The notes beneath the pieces were generated by a model. It did not search any database. It was not told where the DNA came from and was given only the letters and a program-made list of their open reading frames with translations. Below are positions 37,935-47,485 of a stretch of DNA of 64,000 bases, one piece after another (the first letter of the stretch is position 1; each line of letters starts with the position of its first letter). A program made the position numbers and the translations under genes. The DNA comes from Synchiropus splendidus (Eukaryota > Chordata > Actinopteri > Syngnathiformes > Callionymidae): NCBI RefSeq assembly GCF_027744825.2, contig NW_026527056.1:806001-870000 (forward strand), written 5' to 3'.

Positions 37935-38608
37935 AATGGGACCTGCAGCTGGTACTCAATTCACTCTCCGAAGCCCCTTTTGAGCCACTTGGAGCTAGCA
38001 GCTTACAAGGAGGCTCTTATAGCCTTAGCTTCAGCAAAGAGAGTGGGAGAGCTGAGTTCTTTTTCCATCTGCCCTGATAGCATCTCTTTTGGTGACAATG
38101 ACTCAGTGGTGTCACTTAGACCCAACCCTGACTTTGCACTGAATGTCTCTCTTTTTCTTCACAGGTCAGCACCTTGTCAGTAAAGACTTTCTGCCCTCCT
38201 CCCCATTTAGACGAGGAGCATGAGCGTTTACACAAAATGTGTCCGGTTAGAGCGCTAATAGCTTAACTGGATCGAGTCCCACCATTCAGAAAGACGGACA
38301 GTCTGTGGGTGGCTCTCGCAGATGGTAAGAAGGGGCAGGCACTGTCCCCTCACAGGTTGTCATATTGGCTTAGAATTGCCATCATGAAAGCCGATGAGAC
38401 AGGGGGAAAACAGGCACCAGAATCCCTGAGAGCACACTCGACCAGAGGGCTGGCAACATCTGTGGCTGCTTTCAAGGGAGTATCTCGGAAAGCAGCTTCT
38501 TGGTCATCAATCTCAACTTTTGCTGACCACTATTTGTCTAATGTGTCTGCATCCTCCTTCCCTCATGTCTTTCTGTCTTCAGGAGCAGCCGATCCCTGCG
38601 ACCAGTAG
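37935..38608 (+). pseudogene. DIRS copy A tyrosine recombinase
   Basis: Pieces in order: DLQLVLNSLSEAPFEPL, LELAAYKEALIALASAKRVGELSSFSI (first catalytic Arg in KRVGEL), MCPVRAL, then 38309-38608 with LWVALADGKKGQALSPHRLSYW, APESLRAHSTRGLATS (the H-x-x-R pair), WSSISTFADHYLSNVSASS with the likely nucleophile Tyr, ending SSGAADPCDQ. The catalytic residues are recognisable, but stops after APCQ and after RALIA plus frame changes break the gene. In DIRS elements this enzyme inserts a circular cDNA without target duplication. Confidence 0.85.
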
Positions 38609-38835
38609 GCCCTCATTCACAGCACTGGCTCTGGGACACCAGTATCTGCTTCATTACAGTGCTGTGGACTGTGCAGCGTCCTGAGATCCACCGGATTCCT
38701 GCATAACTGTTTATTCATTTGTCAATAAACTCCTTCTTTCTTGCTCAGCTCAGACTAAAACCCTGACTGTAGCTGCTCACTGAATGTTTTCTCTCCATGT
38801 TTGGAGGATTATAAATGCCACTATCTAGTGACGTT

Positions 38836-39300
38836 GCAACCCAATATAGAATATATTTGTCGTAGAAATGTGATCAAAAGTCAACAAAAGCTTTTGTTTT
38901 CAAATCTCACAATTTAGAGCAAAATAGGACTGATGTCCAGCATGTTTTGTGTTCAGACAGGAGAGCAAGCTGTCAGTCACGTGACCAGAGGCTCACCATT
39001 CACATAGCCATTGGGAAATGAAACGTACGAGGGCAACGATTTTTGAGGCAAATTCGTAAAATTATTACGGTATGCCAAGTGGACAAACGTCGTTATTGCA
39101 TTTTTTTCAGTCCGCGCAGATAACAATGTCACAATGCTACATTTTAATGGGGAATCACAAAACAATCTCGGTCCAAACGAAAGAAACTCAGCGTCATTTA
39201 CAAAAAACGAGGATATTATATGACAATCTAGGATATATTTGTCGCTAGAAATGTGATCAAAACTCAACAAAAGGATTTAATTGTTTTAAAATCTCACAAT
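38836..39300. repeat. AT-rich stretch with ~382-bp direct repeat
   Basis: A 60-70 bp segment (atatatttgtcg, tagaaatgtgatcaaaa, caacaaaag, aatctcacaattta) at about 38851 recurs at about 39233. Between the copies is unrecognised AT-rich DNA with gtcagtcacgtgacc near 38970. No gene is evident. Confidence 0.6.
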
Positions 39301-40540
39301 TTATCAAATCAAATTGATTCAAATCCAATCAGATTTCCATTCACATTTTGTAATAGCTCTGTAATTACAGTACTGACAGACACCATATTCCTGTCACTTA
39401 TAAAGGACCTCGACATGGTGTTACTACAACAGGTAGTTTTTCAATTATCTGTCCTCAATATTTTTCACAAATACTTATATCACATATAAGTTCATATTAT
39501 ATAATAGCTCTGTAATTACAATGCTGACAGGCACCATATTCATGTCACATATAAAGGACCTCCACATGGTGTTACAGCAATAAGTAGTTCCTCAAATTTC
39601 TGTTCTCAATAGTTTTCACAAATATTTGTATCACATATATTTTCATATTTTGTAATAGCTCTGTAATTACAGCACTGACAGACACCATATTCATGTCACA
39701 TATAAAGGACATACACATGGTGTTACTCAAAGTATTTTCTCAAATATCTGTCCTCAATATTTTTCACAAATCTTTGTATCAAATTTTCATTCAAATTTTG
39801 TCATAACTCTGTAATTACAGGACTGACAGACACCATATCACACATTCATATCATTGATAAAGGACCTCCACATGGTTTTACTACAACAGGTAGTTTCTCA
39901 CATGTCTGTCCTCACAAACATTTTTATCACATTTTCATTCATGTTTTGTAATAGTTCTGTAATTACATGGTTGACGGTCACCGTATTCATGTCACTTATC
40001 AAGGACCTCTGCATGGTGTAACTACAACAAGTAGGTTCTCCAATTTCTGTTCTCAATATTTTTCAGATATATTTGTATCATATTTTCATTCATATTTTGT
40101 AAAAGCTCTGTCATTACAGGACTGACAGACACCATATTCATGTCACATATAAAGGACCTCCACATGGTGTTGATAAAACAGGTAGTTTCTCAAATGTCTG
40201 TCCTCAATATTTTTCAAAAATATTTGAATCAAATTTTCATTCATATTTTGTAATAGCTCTGTAATTACTAGGCTGACAGGCACCATATTCATGTAACACA
40301 TGAAGGACATCCACCTGGAGTTACTACAAGTAGTTTCTTAAATTTCTATTCTCAATATTTTTCAGATATATCTATATCATATTTTCATTCATATTTTGTA
40401 ATAGCTCTGTAATTACAAGGCTGAAGGACACCATATTCACGTCACATATAAAGAACATCCCCATAGTGGTTACTACTGGAAGTAGTTTCTCAAATGTCTG
40501 TCTTCAATATTTTTCACAAACATTTTTATCACATGTATTT
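39300..40540 (+). repeat. Minisatellite, ~148-151-bp unit, about eight copies
   Basis: The motif tgtaattaca (or a one-base variant) occurs at 39360, 39511, 39662, 39810, 39958, 40109, 40260 and 40408, spacings 151, 151, 148, 148, 151, 151 and 148 bp. Each unit also carries ctgacagacaccatattca, aaaggacctccacatgg and gtctgtcctcaatattttt. It is unrelated to the 188-bp satellite by eye. Copies differ by about 10-20%, so it is old. Confidence 0.92.
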
Positions 40541-42190
40541 TCTGCACCATGAGGCGCACCACAATAGTTGTGATGCTTCATTCTGAGACCATTTGTGATG
40601 TGCATTCACCTTCCGTTACATTGAAGGATTTTATGTGTGGCTTTTAGTCGGGAAAATACATATATATGTCATGTTTGCCTAAAGTTCGACCCAGGTGCAG
40701 ATGATTGTGGGCTGACAGAAGACACGGACAACGAGATTAAATTAAGAAATTTAATAAATGACGATATACAATACAATAGAAGACGGAGACAGGAACCGAG
40801 GACGTCGGAGCCAGAACGGGAACTGGGAAAAACACAGAGGGACTGGGGAAAAATCTGCAAAACAAGAGAGGTGAATTAATATCAACCTACAAAAGGGGAG
40901 AACAACCTCACGAGGTCCAATTAACCTAAAGCGCTGCGTGGAGGAGAAACACTCAAACTGACATGCAGGAAAAAAAAAAAAAAGACAGACCACAATCATT
41001 AAATGAAAAGGTGAGTATAATAAGACTCACACGCGGACTAACTATTAAATTTAGAAGAGCAGAACGAAAGCGGAGCGCAAAAGAGAAAGCGAAACTGATG
41101 TAGCAGATGGAAAGGCAGTTCATGCGCCCGCTGCGTTTAGTAGCACCAACCAATCACCAGGGGACGCCGTTACTATTTAAGTGACTCTGGGCAGCGTCAG
41201 GTCTCTCTCTCTCTCCGCTTCCGGACTGCTGGTTTTGGTCCTGTAAGCCGGCTGTCAGCACAGAAAAGTGGCTGGAGTTTGTTGGTGCGTAAGTTTGATT
41301 GTGGCGATGCTGGTGTGATCGCTGTCGCAGGTATGGCTGGTAAGCTGTCGTTGTCGCCCATCCTCCTGATTTGGACTTTAGTGAAGCTCATGGCGGGTTT
41401 TACATGTATAGATGCGTTGCCGGTAGCTGCGCTGCGTCCTCTATCGCCCTGCGTTTGGGCAGGTGCATCGTCGTCTGCCAAAGTCTGGTAAGAGACGAAC
41501 AATATAGGGACGCAGCACTTGGATTGTTTTGTTCTGTTTTGTACCCCGTTGTTTTCTTCTGTTTCGTGACGCACTGTTTTGTACAGTTCTGTGTTGAACA
41601 GTTCTTGAACGGTTTTGTATAGTTTTGTTTGTTTGTCTTTTCCTCTTCCCTTTTTGGTCGAGTCCGTTCTGTTTTTGATTTTGTTTCTTTTCTTTTGTGA
41701 TTCGTTAACTCTGGGTGGTGTCTGATATTCGTTTTCTTGTGAGTTCATTATTGAGTTAGTCTGTTATTTTCTTTCACGTATTTTATTTTCTTTGTGTCTC
41801 TGACCCGGTCTGCCAATGACACTCTTCTTGTAGCTGCTGGGCCCGGTGGTGTAGGTGACCTGGTGGCAGTTAATTTTATCGTGTGCTGTGCTGTTGGGGA
41901 CACGTTGCGTTTGTTCGGGTTCATCAGTTTGTTGTGTGGTTGGACCCGCCGTACAGGGTGTCCCCCATCCCAGTAAGTCCCAGATCTACTATATTCTTGT
42001 TACTTTTATTTTTGATTGTTGGATTTTAGAATCATTTGTATTAATAAAGTATCTATACTTATTAATATGCAATTGGAACCCTGTCTCATGTCTCCCGAGT
42101 AAGCGGACCTGCGTGTCCTTAGTTATTATTCTTTGGGTGAAATTCCCAAGGTGGTGTAGCTGGACTCCAAATTTGGGCTGCATTTCATAT
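40541..42190. other. Unidentified LTR- or promoter-like stretch
   Basis: No convincing coding frame. From 40680 to 40870 it is purine-rich (agacggagacaggaaccg); an A14 run lies at 40970-40983; a TATA-like tatttaag at 41174 is followed by a CT run (41201-41216). At 41520-41800 it is T-rich with repeated ctgttttgt-like words, and an AATAAA lies at 42043. This order (TATA box, pyrimidine tract, polyadenylation signal) would fit a solo LTR or a retroposed promoter, but I found no flanking short inverted TG..CA repeats or target duplication. The identity is unknown. Confidence 0.3.
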
Positions 42191-42196
42191 ACACTT

Positions 42197-42240
<44 letters not shown>
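42197..42240. repeat. (CA)n microsatellite
   Basis: About 22 CA dinucleotides with one interruption near the end (ctcac). It directly precedes relic satellite sequence. Confidence 0.95.
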
Positions 42241-42249
42241 CCACCGTAG

Positions 42250-42620
42250 GGCAGCACACCACTATAGTAGAAGGGATCTTTCTAATAGGTGCGGATCTAA
42301 TTCAACTTGTCTGAAGTGTTTTCAGATCAGTTTTTTCAGTTTGTCGGTCTGTAAACCACCGTCACTCAGTGTTCACACACTGATCAGAATAGGCTAAGAA
42401 CAATGAAAATATCAACTGTACCTATAGGGAAAAGACTATTTCTCGTATATTGAGCACTAAATTAAACTTTCTGAACTGTTTTCAAAGAGACATTTTTATT
42501 TTCGCTCGTTTTCTGCACTGTTCGCTGACTGCTCAGGGATGCCTCAGAACATGAAAATTTCACCTGCAACTATAGGAAAAACACTATTTCTATTATATTC
42601 AACTCTAAACCTCTTTGAAT
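42250..42620 (+). repeat. Relic satellite units upstream of DIRS copy B
   Basis: Recognisable pieces in monomer order: caccactatagtagaaggga, ttgtctgaagtgttttcaga, gtcggtctgtaaaccaccg, gcctcagaacatgaaaattt, cactatttctattatattc. The subfamily matches the units at 32134-32370 and 35088-35410. The last unit stops around the same motif (ttcaactctaaa) as the one before DIRS copy A. Confidence 0.75.
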
Positions 42621-43019
42621 AGGGTGCTGCGACTGGCCTTCAAGCAGCCGAACCGTTCCACATTTCCTGCTTCCAAGCCATGGGATGAGTTTGACAAGAG
42701 CCAGGCCCTGCTACGAGGTGGATCCGGAGACTCTGTTCCCAGCTGCTGGAGTTGGATAGCGAGACTACACAAAAGTCACGACAGCATGTTGTCTGCCCAC
42801 AACTGGAAGAAATCCATTCTATTCCCGGCGCGGTTCTGACACTCCACTAGAACTAGGACAGCACTTGGTCAGGTACGGAGCTTACTGCCTGGTGGAGGGT
42901 TTGGATTGGCGGCGCGACGTTCCCGCTCAGTCAGCCGTCATGCGCGATGCGCGATGCTCGACCTCCCCCTTGAGGAGTAACCAATCATCCCAGCTGGCTT
43001 TAACAGAGTCACCATAGCA

Positions 43020-43361
43020 CAGTGGACTGGTGTCTACGCCATCAGCAACCAGTTCATAGCGCTTGAGAACATCATCGCACTCTTTATGAGCTCCGTTGAC
43101 AGGCTCATCCATCGCAGAACCTCTGTCACTCCACCAGAGATTTTGGAGATTCAACAGTCCGTCAGCGTGGTGCTGTGCTTGCGGCGCCTCCTCCACACAC
43201 AGCCGCTGCCGGGGTGGAACACTGTCGCTGTTCGAAGGGGCGGGGTGAGCCCAGCCGTCTGGATCATAGCCGCACTGATCATCGCTGCTCCTCTTGGAGA
43301 GACCAGCCGGCTGCTCTCACCTCTGCTCCCTCCAAAAAAACGAAGAAAACTTTGTATCTAA
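43020..43361 (+). pseudogene. DIRS copy B gag-like region
   Basis: Reads GVYAISNQFIALENIIALF, then MSSVDRLIHRRTSVTPPEIL, EIQQSVSVV and RRLLHTQP, ending LLPPKKRRKLCI. It aligns with the copy A segment 35850-36178. Upstream parts of the frame are damaged. Function is inferred only from position. Confidence 0.55.
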
Positions 43362-44237
43362 AAGTATGCATCTGAACCAAAGCCTAACTTGAATAAAAAA
43401 CAAGATGCATTACTTTGGTATCGGGTCTGTTTCTTCTCTTCCGGTTCCAGTCAGTGCGAACTCAGGCTTCAAAAATGTGTTTTGGTTTGACATCGTCTCA
43501 GGAGACAGGGAAGTTCCTGGAGCCAAGAAGTTATGTTTTTCCTCAGCTTCGCCACAATAAGAAGCAGATGCGTCAAATAACTCTTTCCCGTCTCTCAACA
43601 GATCCCGGTTCTAGCCAAAAGTCAGGAGAGTCTCAATTCTGCCATTAACTCTTCTTATTCCTCAGACTCGCCAGTTTCCAGCAGGGGTCGCCACAGGACC
43701 GCGATAGCCGCGTCTTCAGAGGATCACAAAGTAGGCGCTGCGTGGCAGACCTGCTCTGTTCTCAGCTCCCTCCTGCGATGTCTGATGCGATGTCTGTCTG
43801 TGATTCTGTTCTCTGCAGCCCTCCAAACCTCTCAGAGGCAAGTAGGACATCATCATCTACAGAGTCATCTCTTTCTGAGGATGATTGGGCCGGTCCCTCG
43901 GGTCTCCATCTTTGGAGAATTGCAGAGTCAGATCAAGGTACACTGCAAGTTTGGGGGCCCTACTTCCTCTGAAGGCTCAACTGACAAAAGCGAGTCTGTT
44001 TTTGAAGAACCTGCGGGACTTGAAGTGCCCAGAGGAGTGTGCGCTGAGTACCGACGACCCTTTTGTCCCCTGAGGCCGGGTCCGCTCCAGTGCTCAGTTC
44101 GCCGAATTTAAAGCGCCTGTCTCCTCACCTGCCCATATGGATCGAGATGATACTCGTCATTGACACGCCCTTCAGTTTCACAGTCAACCCCGAGGTTCTG
44201 CGACACCACGTGGATCTGGGTGAACTCAGAGAACCAG

Positions 44238-44640
44238 CGGTCATGTCTGATGGAGGAGGACCGCGCTCTCCTGTCAAAGGAAGTAATCGAGCTAGTGCCA
44301 AAGCGATCCACCTACGCTGGGTTTTACTCCAGGTACTTTCTGGACAGGAGAGTGGAGACCTGTTCTGGACCTCAGTCTCCTAAATCAATTCATGACCAGA
44401 CAGCGGATCCGGACTACCAGGAGACTCCTGGAGTGTGTCAGAGTATGAGAGGCGATGACTTCCATAGATCTTGCAGACTCCTACTTCCACAACACGGTCT
44501 GTAGTGTCTTGTGCCTCGCACCTTCGCCAAGTGCGTGGAGGCGGTTCTCAAACCACTAAGGAGACAGGGTCTGCGGATTCTGACGTACTTGGAGTACTGG
44601 TTGATTCTAGCCAGGTCCAAACAGGAGTCATGAGCGCACA
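44238..44640 (+). pseudogene. DIRS copy B reverse transcriptase
   Basis: Contains LVPKRSTYAGFYSRYFLDRR (fingers) in one frame and the catalytic box at 44586-44600 as YLEYW followed by LILARSKQE. Both Asp residues of the box are lost: the first is now GAG and the second TAC, the latter shared with copy A. Motif A is not intact; a segment is deleted relative to A between the fingers region and the box. Confidence 0.78.
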
Positions 44641-44805
44641 CCAGCTTGGTGTTGGACCACATCGCGCTATTGAGGCAGCATCCCACGCCTTTGTCCGGCT
44701 GGGTCTGCTCAACATGCGAGGCCTTCAGAAGTGGTTTGGTTGCCTGCACCCTCACCTGACTCGAGACCAGAGATCAGAACACAAATCTCGAGTCTCGGGT
44801 CTCGG

Positions 44806-44881
44806 GCCTGACCCGAGACTGAGTCCAGCATGACCACCAGGAAGGTCGTGCTCTTACTGGGACTCAGCGCGCTTTTCAGGA
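44806..44881 (-). other. Inverted segment inside DIRS copy B
   Basis: cctgacccgagactgagtcc and agcatgacc read here are the reverse complement of the copy A segment 37527-37602, which encodes the TFLGVMLDS connection motif. Sequence on both sides is in normal orientation, with ctcgagtctcgggtctcggg words at the left junction. Confidence 0.8.
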
Positions 44882-44889
44882 TCCAGCAA

Positions 44890-44965
44890 GTCCTACAAGT
44901 CTTTACAGATGCACCTCAGTCAGGCGGGGGAGGCCACCTGGATCAGATCTGCACTCGACCCTCCA
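44890..44965 (+). pseudogene. DIRS copy B RNase H motif
   Basis: Encodes LQVFTDAPQSGGGGHLDQIC, the same RNase H start motif as copy A (FADASLSGWGGHLD), with the conserved Asp kept. The frame is lost soon after. Confidence 0.55.
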
Positions 44966-45159
44966 CTGGGAGTGGGCGCCCTGGCTCATCCAAGGTGGCC
45001 AAAAGGCCTCCTGTACGCCTTTCCTTCTCCTTGCCTTATTCTATGTCTGATGAGGGGAATTCAACTGCGGAGAGTGAGAATGATTCTCGTAGCTCTAGAC
45101 AGCCCCAGCTCCATCTGGTATCCGGAGATGAGTCAGATGCGGATCAAAGGCCTGCATGA

Positions 45160-45556
45160 GCGTTTACACAAAATGTGTCCGGTTAGAGCCCTAAAAGCTT
45201 AACTGGATCGAGTCCCACCCTTCAGAAAGACGGACAGTTTGTGGGTGTCTGTCGCAGGTGGTAAGAAGGGGCAAGCGCTGTCCCCTCACAGGTTGTCACA
45301 TTGGCTTGGAATTGCCATCATGAAAGCCTATGAGACAGCAGGAAAACAGGCACCCGAATCCCTGAGAGCACACTTGACCAGAGGCCTGGAAACATCTGTT
45401 GCTGCTTCAAGGGAGTATGTCTGGCAGAAATCTGCCAGGCGGCGTTTTTGGTCATCAATCTCTACTTTTGCTGACCACTATTTGTCTAATGTGTCAGCAT
45501 CCTCCTTCCCTCATGTCATTCTGTCTTCAGGAGCAGCCGAACCCTGCGACCAGTAG
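45160..45556 (+). pseudogene. DIRS copy B tyrosine recombinase (C-terminal half)
   Basis: Reads MCPVRALKA, a TAA stop, then SVAGGKKGQALSPHRLSHW, APESLRAHLTRGLETS with the H-x-x-R pair, and SISTFADHYLSNVSASSF with the Tyr, ending SSGAAEPCDQ. The N-terminal half with the first catalytic Arg (KRVGEL in copy A) is missing, so it is not functional. Confidence 0.82.
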
Positions 45557-45690
45557 GCCCTCATTCACAGCACTGGCTCTGGGACACCAGTATCTGCTTC
45601 ATTAAAGTGTTGTGGAGTGTGCAGCGTCCTGAGATCCACCAGATTCCTGCATAACTGTCTGTTCATTTGTGAATAAACTCTCTCTATCTG

Positions 45691-45890
45691 TATGGAGGAT
45701 TGTTAATGCCACTTTCTATTTCAGCCGTAAGGTGGCTAAAAGAGGGCAACACAGTTCCTGCTGATCCACAGTGTAAGTTACACACCACATATGAGGGGTT
45801 GTTAACGCCACCTTGTATATCAGCTTAAGGTGGCAAAGGCGAGGCGGCAGCTCCTGCCACCGAGAGTGTATGAATGAGGGGCTGTTCACA
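45691..45890 (+). repeat. Short direct repeats after DIRS copy B
   Basis: gaggattgttaatgccac at 45695 recurs as gaggggttgttaacgccac at 45793 and gaggggctgttcac at 45876 (spacings 98 and 81 bp), each followed by a taaggtggc-like word in the first two copies. The first matches the right end of DIRS copy A, so these may be terminal or internal repeats of the DIRS family. Confidence 0.6.
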
Positions 45891-46300
45891 ACCCATTCAT
45901 TCATTCATTCAGGCTGGATAGACCCCGGGCGTGGCGGTGGTGTATGAAGTCTCATAGGCCGGTCCGGTGTGACGCCCTGGCCATCCGATATATCGACAGC
46001 ACCACCTTCCGTCATACCAAAGCAACATCACCGGTGACATTGCAGGTGGTTTAGTGCAGCAAAACGTTCATCTCCTTGACGGCCGTCTGGCAAAGGAGCA
46101 GGCAGTGCCAGTCAGACGTCCAGTATGGACCGCCATGGTAATTGCCGATGGTTCTCAAGTCAGGCCACGTTGCAAGGCTGGGGGTTAAGCTTTGTGCTCA
46201 AGATGACCTCATAGGTGTTCTGGACTGCGCAACTCTGCCACCTGTGCTCACACACACACTCACACAAGGGTGTGCTGCAACCTGTTCAAGTCCTGCAAAC
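45891..46300. other. Unassigned spacer
   Basis: Begins with an (ATTC)n run (about 45893-45910). The rest is GC-richer than its surroundings and contains one 121-codon open frame from 46142 with no recognisable motif at its start. A short CA/CACA stretch lies near 46252-46266. I see no gene or repeat I can name. Confidence 0.4.
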
Positions 46301-47480
46301 ATTCCTGCAGCAGGGGGCAGAAATTATGAGGGGACCGCCTATCCTGGGGCGTCTCCTCAAAGCACGGCTACATCAAGGCTAGCAGGCAGTCCTCTGCCCC
46401 CCGAGGTGCAGTTCACTTGTCGAAATGCTAAAGCACCCGCAACACTCAAAGCATATAATGCTCAGTGGGTGTGGACTGCTGTCCATTGGGTAAACATCCA
46501 CTGCTAGTCCAGTTCATGCAGGGATCTCGAAGACTCAGTCCCACCTCCAGACACATCTGCCCCATTGGGATCTTCAATTGGCATTAAAGGCTCTCTCTGA
46601 AGCTCCCTTCGAGCCACTTGATCAGGCTCCTTTGGAGCTGGTGGCTTACAAAGCAGCTCTCCTCCTGGTCCTGGCCTCCATCAGGAGGGTTTGGACAACT
46701 ATGTACCTTCTCGATTAGTCTTTTTTTCCCAATTTTCTTTGTGCTTCTTCTGAGGTGAGCAATTTTTCAGTAGACGCTTTCTGTTCTGCCCCCCCACCCG
46801 GATGAGAACCACTGGCGCTTGCAAAAGGTGTGTCCCGTGAGGGCACTGAGAGCTTGTCTGAATGGAGTCAAGGCCCTCAGGAAAAAAGATAAGCTGTGGG
46901 TGGCTCTGGCAGGTGGTATAAAAGGCAACATGCATAGCAGCCTTCAGAGGAGTTTCTTTGGCAGAAATCTGCCAAACAGCCTCCTGGGCTTCTGACTCAA
47001 CATTTGCAGATCTCTATTTGTCGGACGTAGCTGCTCCTTCTTTGCCTAACGTTGTCCTGTCTGCAGGTGCTTCCAGCAGCTCTGGCCAATAGATCAGAGA
47101 ATCGTTCGCGGACCGAGGGGAGGGTCTCTTCATCTGAATCCAACTTTTTCCTTCGATCAAGTGGACCAGGCCCCACCCTCCAGAGCTGAGCGAACTTCAG
47201 GAGCGCTGATGCTTTTGTATTGTTGGTGCAATAAAGTGTTTCTCTTCCGCAGTGCTTCGTCATGGGCTAAACTTGTCTCCGCTGGTGAGTTCTCCGTCCA
47301 AATATGGACGGTTATCAGTGCCGATTGTGTTCTTCCACGTTGGGCTCAAACTCGTGCTGTGGCTATGGGATGGCGTCTGGTTCCCCTGTGTAATCGCCGG
47401 TGCAGGGAAGCATCTGATTTGGCAACGAGAGAGCCCAAGGGGGACGCCAAGACCCACTGTATGGAAGGTTATTCGTGCCA
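46301..47480 (+). mobile_element. DIRS-type tyrosine recombinase fragment, copy C
   Basis: A third, more distant DIRS copy reduced to the recombinase end. Pieces in order: NAKAPATLKAYNAQW (N-terminal SAM-like start), LPHWDLQLALKALSEAPFEPL, LELVAYKAALLLVLASIRRV (first Arg), KVCPVRALRACLNGVKALRK, LWVALAGGIKG, then a deletion that removes the H-x-x-R motif, AAFRGVSLAEICQTASW, STFADLYLSDVAAPSLPN and a stop at about 47092. The rest, to the satellite junction at about 47480, is probably the element's 3' non-coding end. Confidence 0.75.
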
Positions 47481-47485
47481 CTTCA

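Larger units (their letters stand above)
35411..38835 (+). mobile_element. DIRS1-type retroelement, copy A (degenerate)
   Basis: Order of coding pieces is gag-like, RT with RNase H, then tyrosine recombinase, as in DIRS1 elements. The left end is placed at agggcgctgcgactggcc, shared with copy B at 42621; the right end is near ggaggattataaatgcc, shared with copy B near 45694. No methyltransferase domain is seen. Stops and frameshifts run through all domains. Terminal inverted repeats and the internal complementary region could not be fixed by eye, so the ends are approximate. Confidence 0.82.
42621..45690 (+). mobile_element. DIRS1-type retroelement, copy B (degenerate)
   Basis: Colinear with copy A for about 3 kb, starting agggtgctgcgactggcc and ending gaataaactctctctatctg. 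Compared with A it lacks about 40 bp near 43440, lacks most of the recombinase N-terminus, and carries a roughly 75-bp segment inverted (44806-44881 against 37527-37602). No intact gene remains. Confidence 0.82.

Noticed and set aside
40637..41748. Short frames such as 40637-40879 (plus) and 41197-41748 (minus)
   Set aside because: No domain, biased composition from purine- and T-rich stretches, and no conservation that I can check; not called as genes.
41989..42397. Frames crossing the CA repeat (180 and 83 codons)
   Set aside because: They are kept open by the dinucleotide repeat (poly HT or VC) and have no other support.
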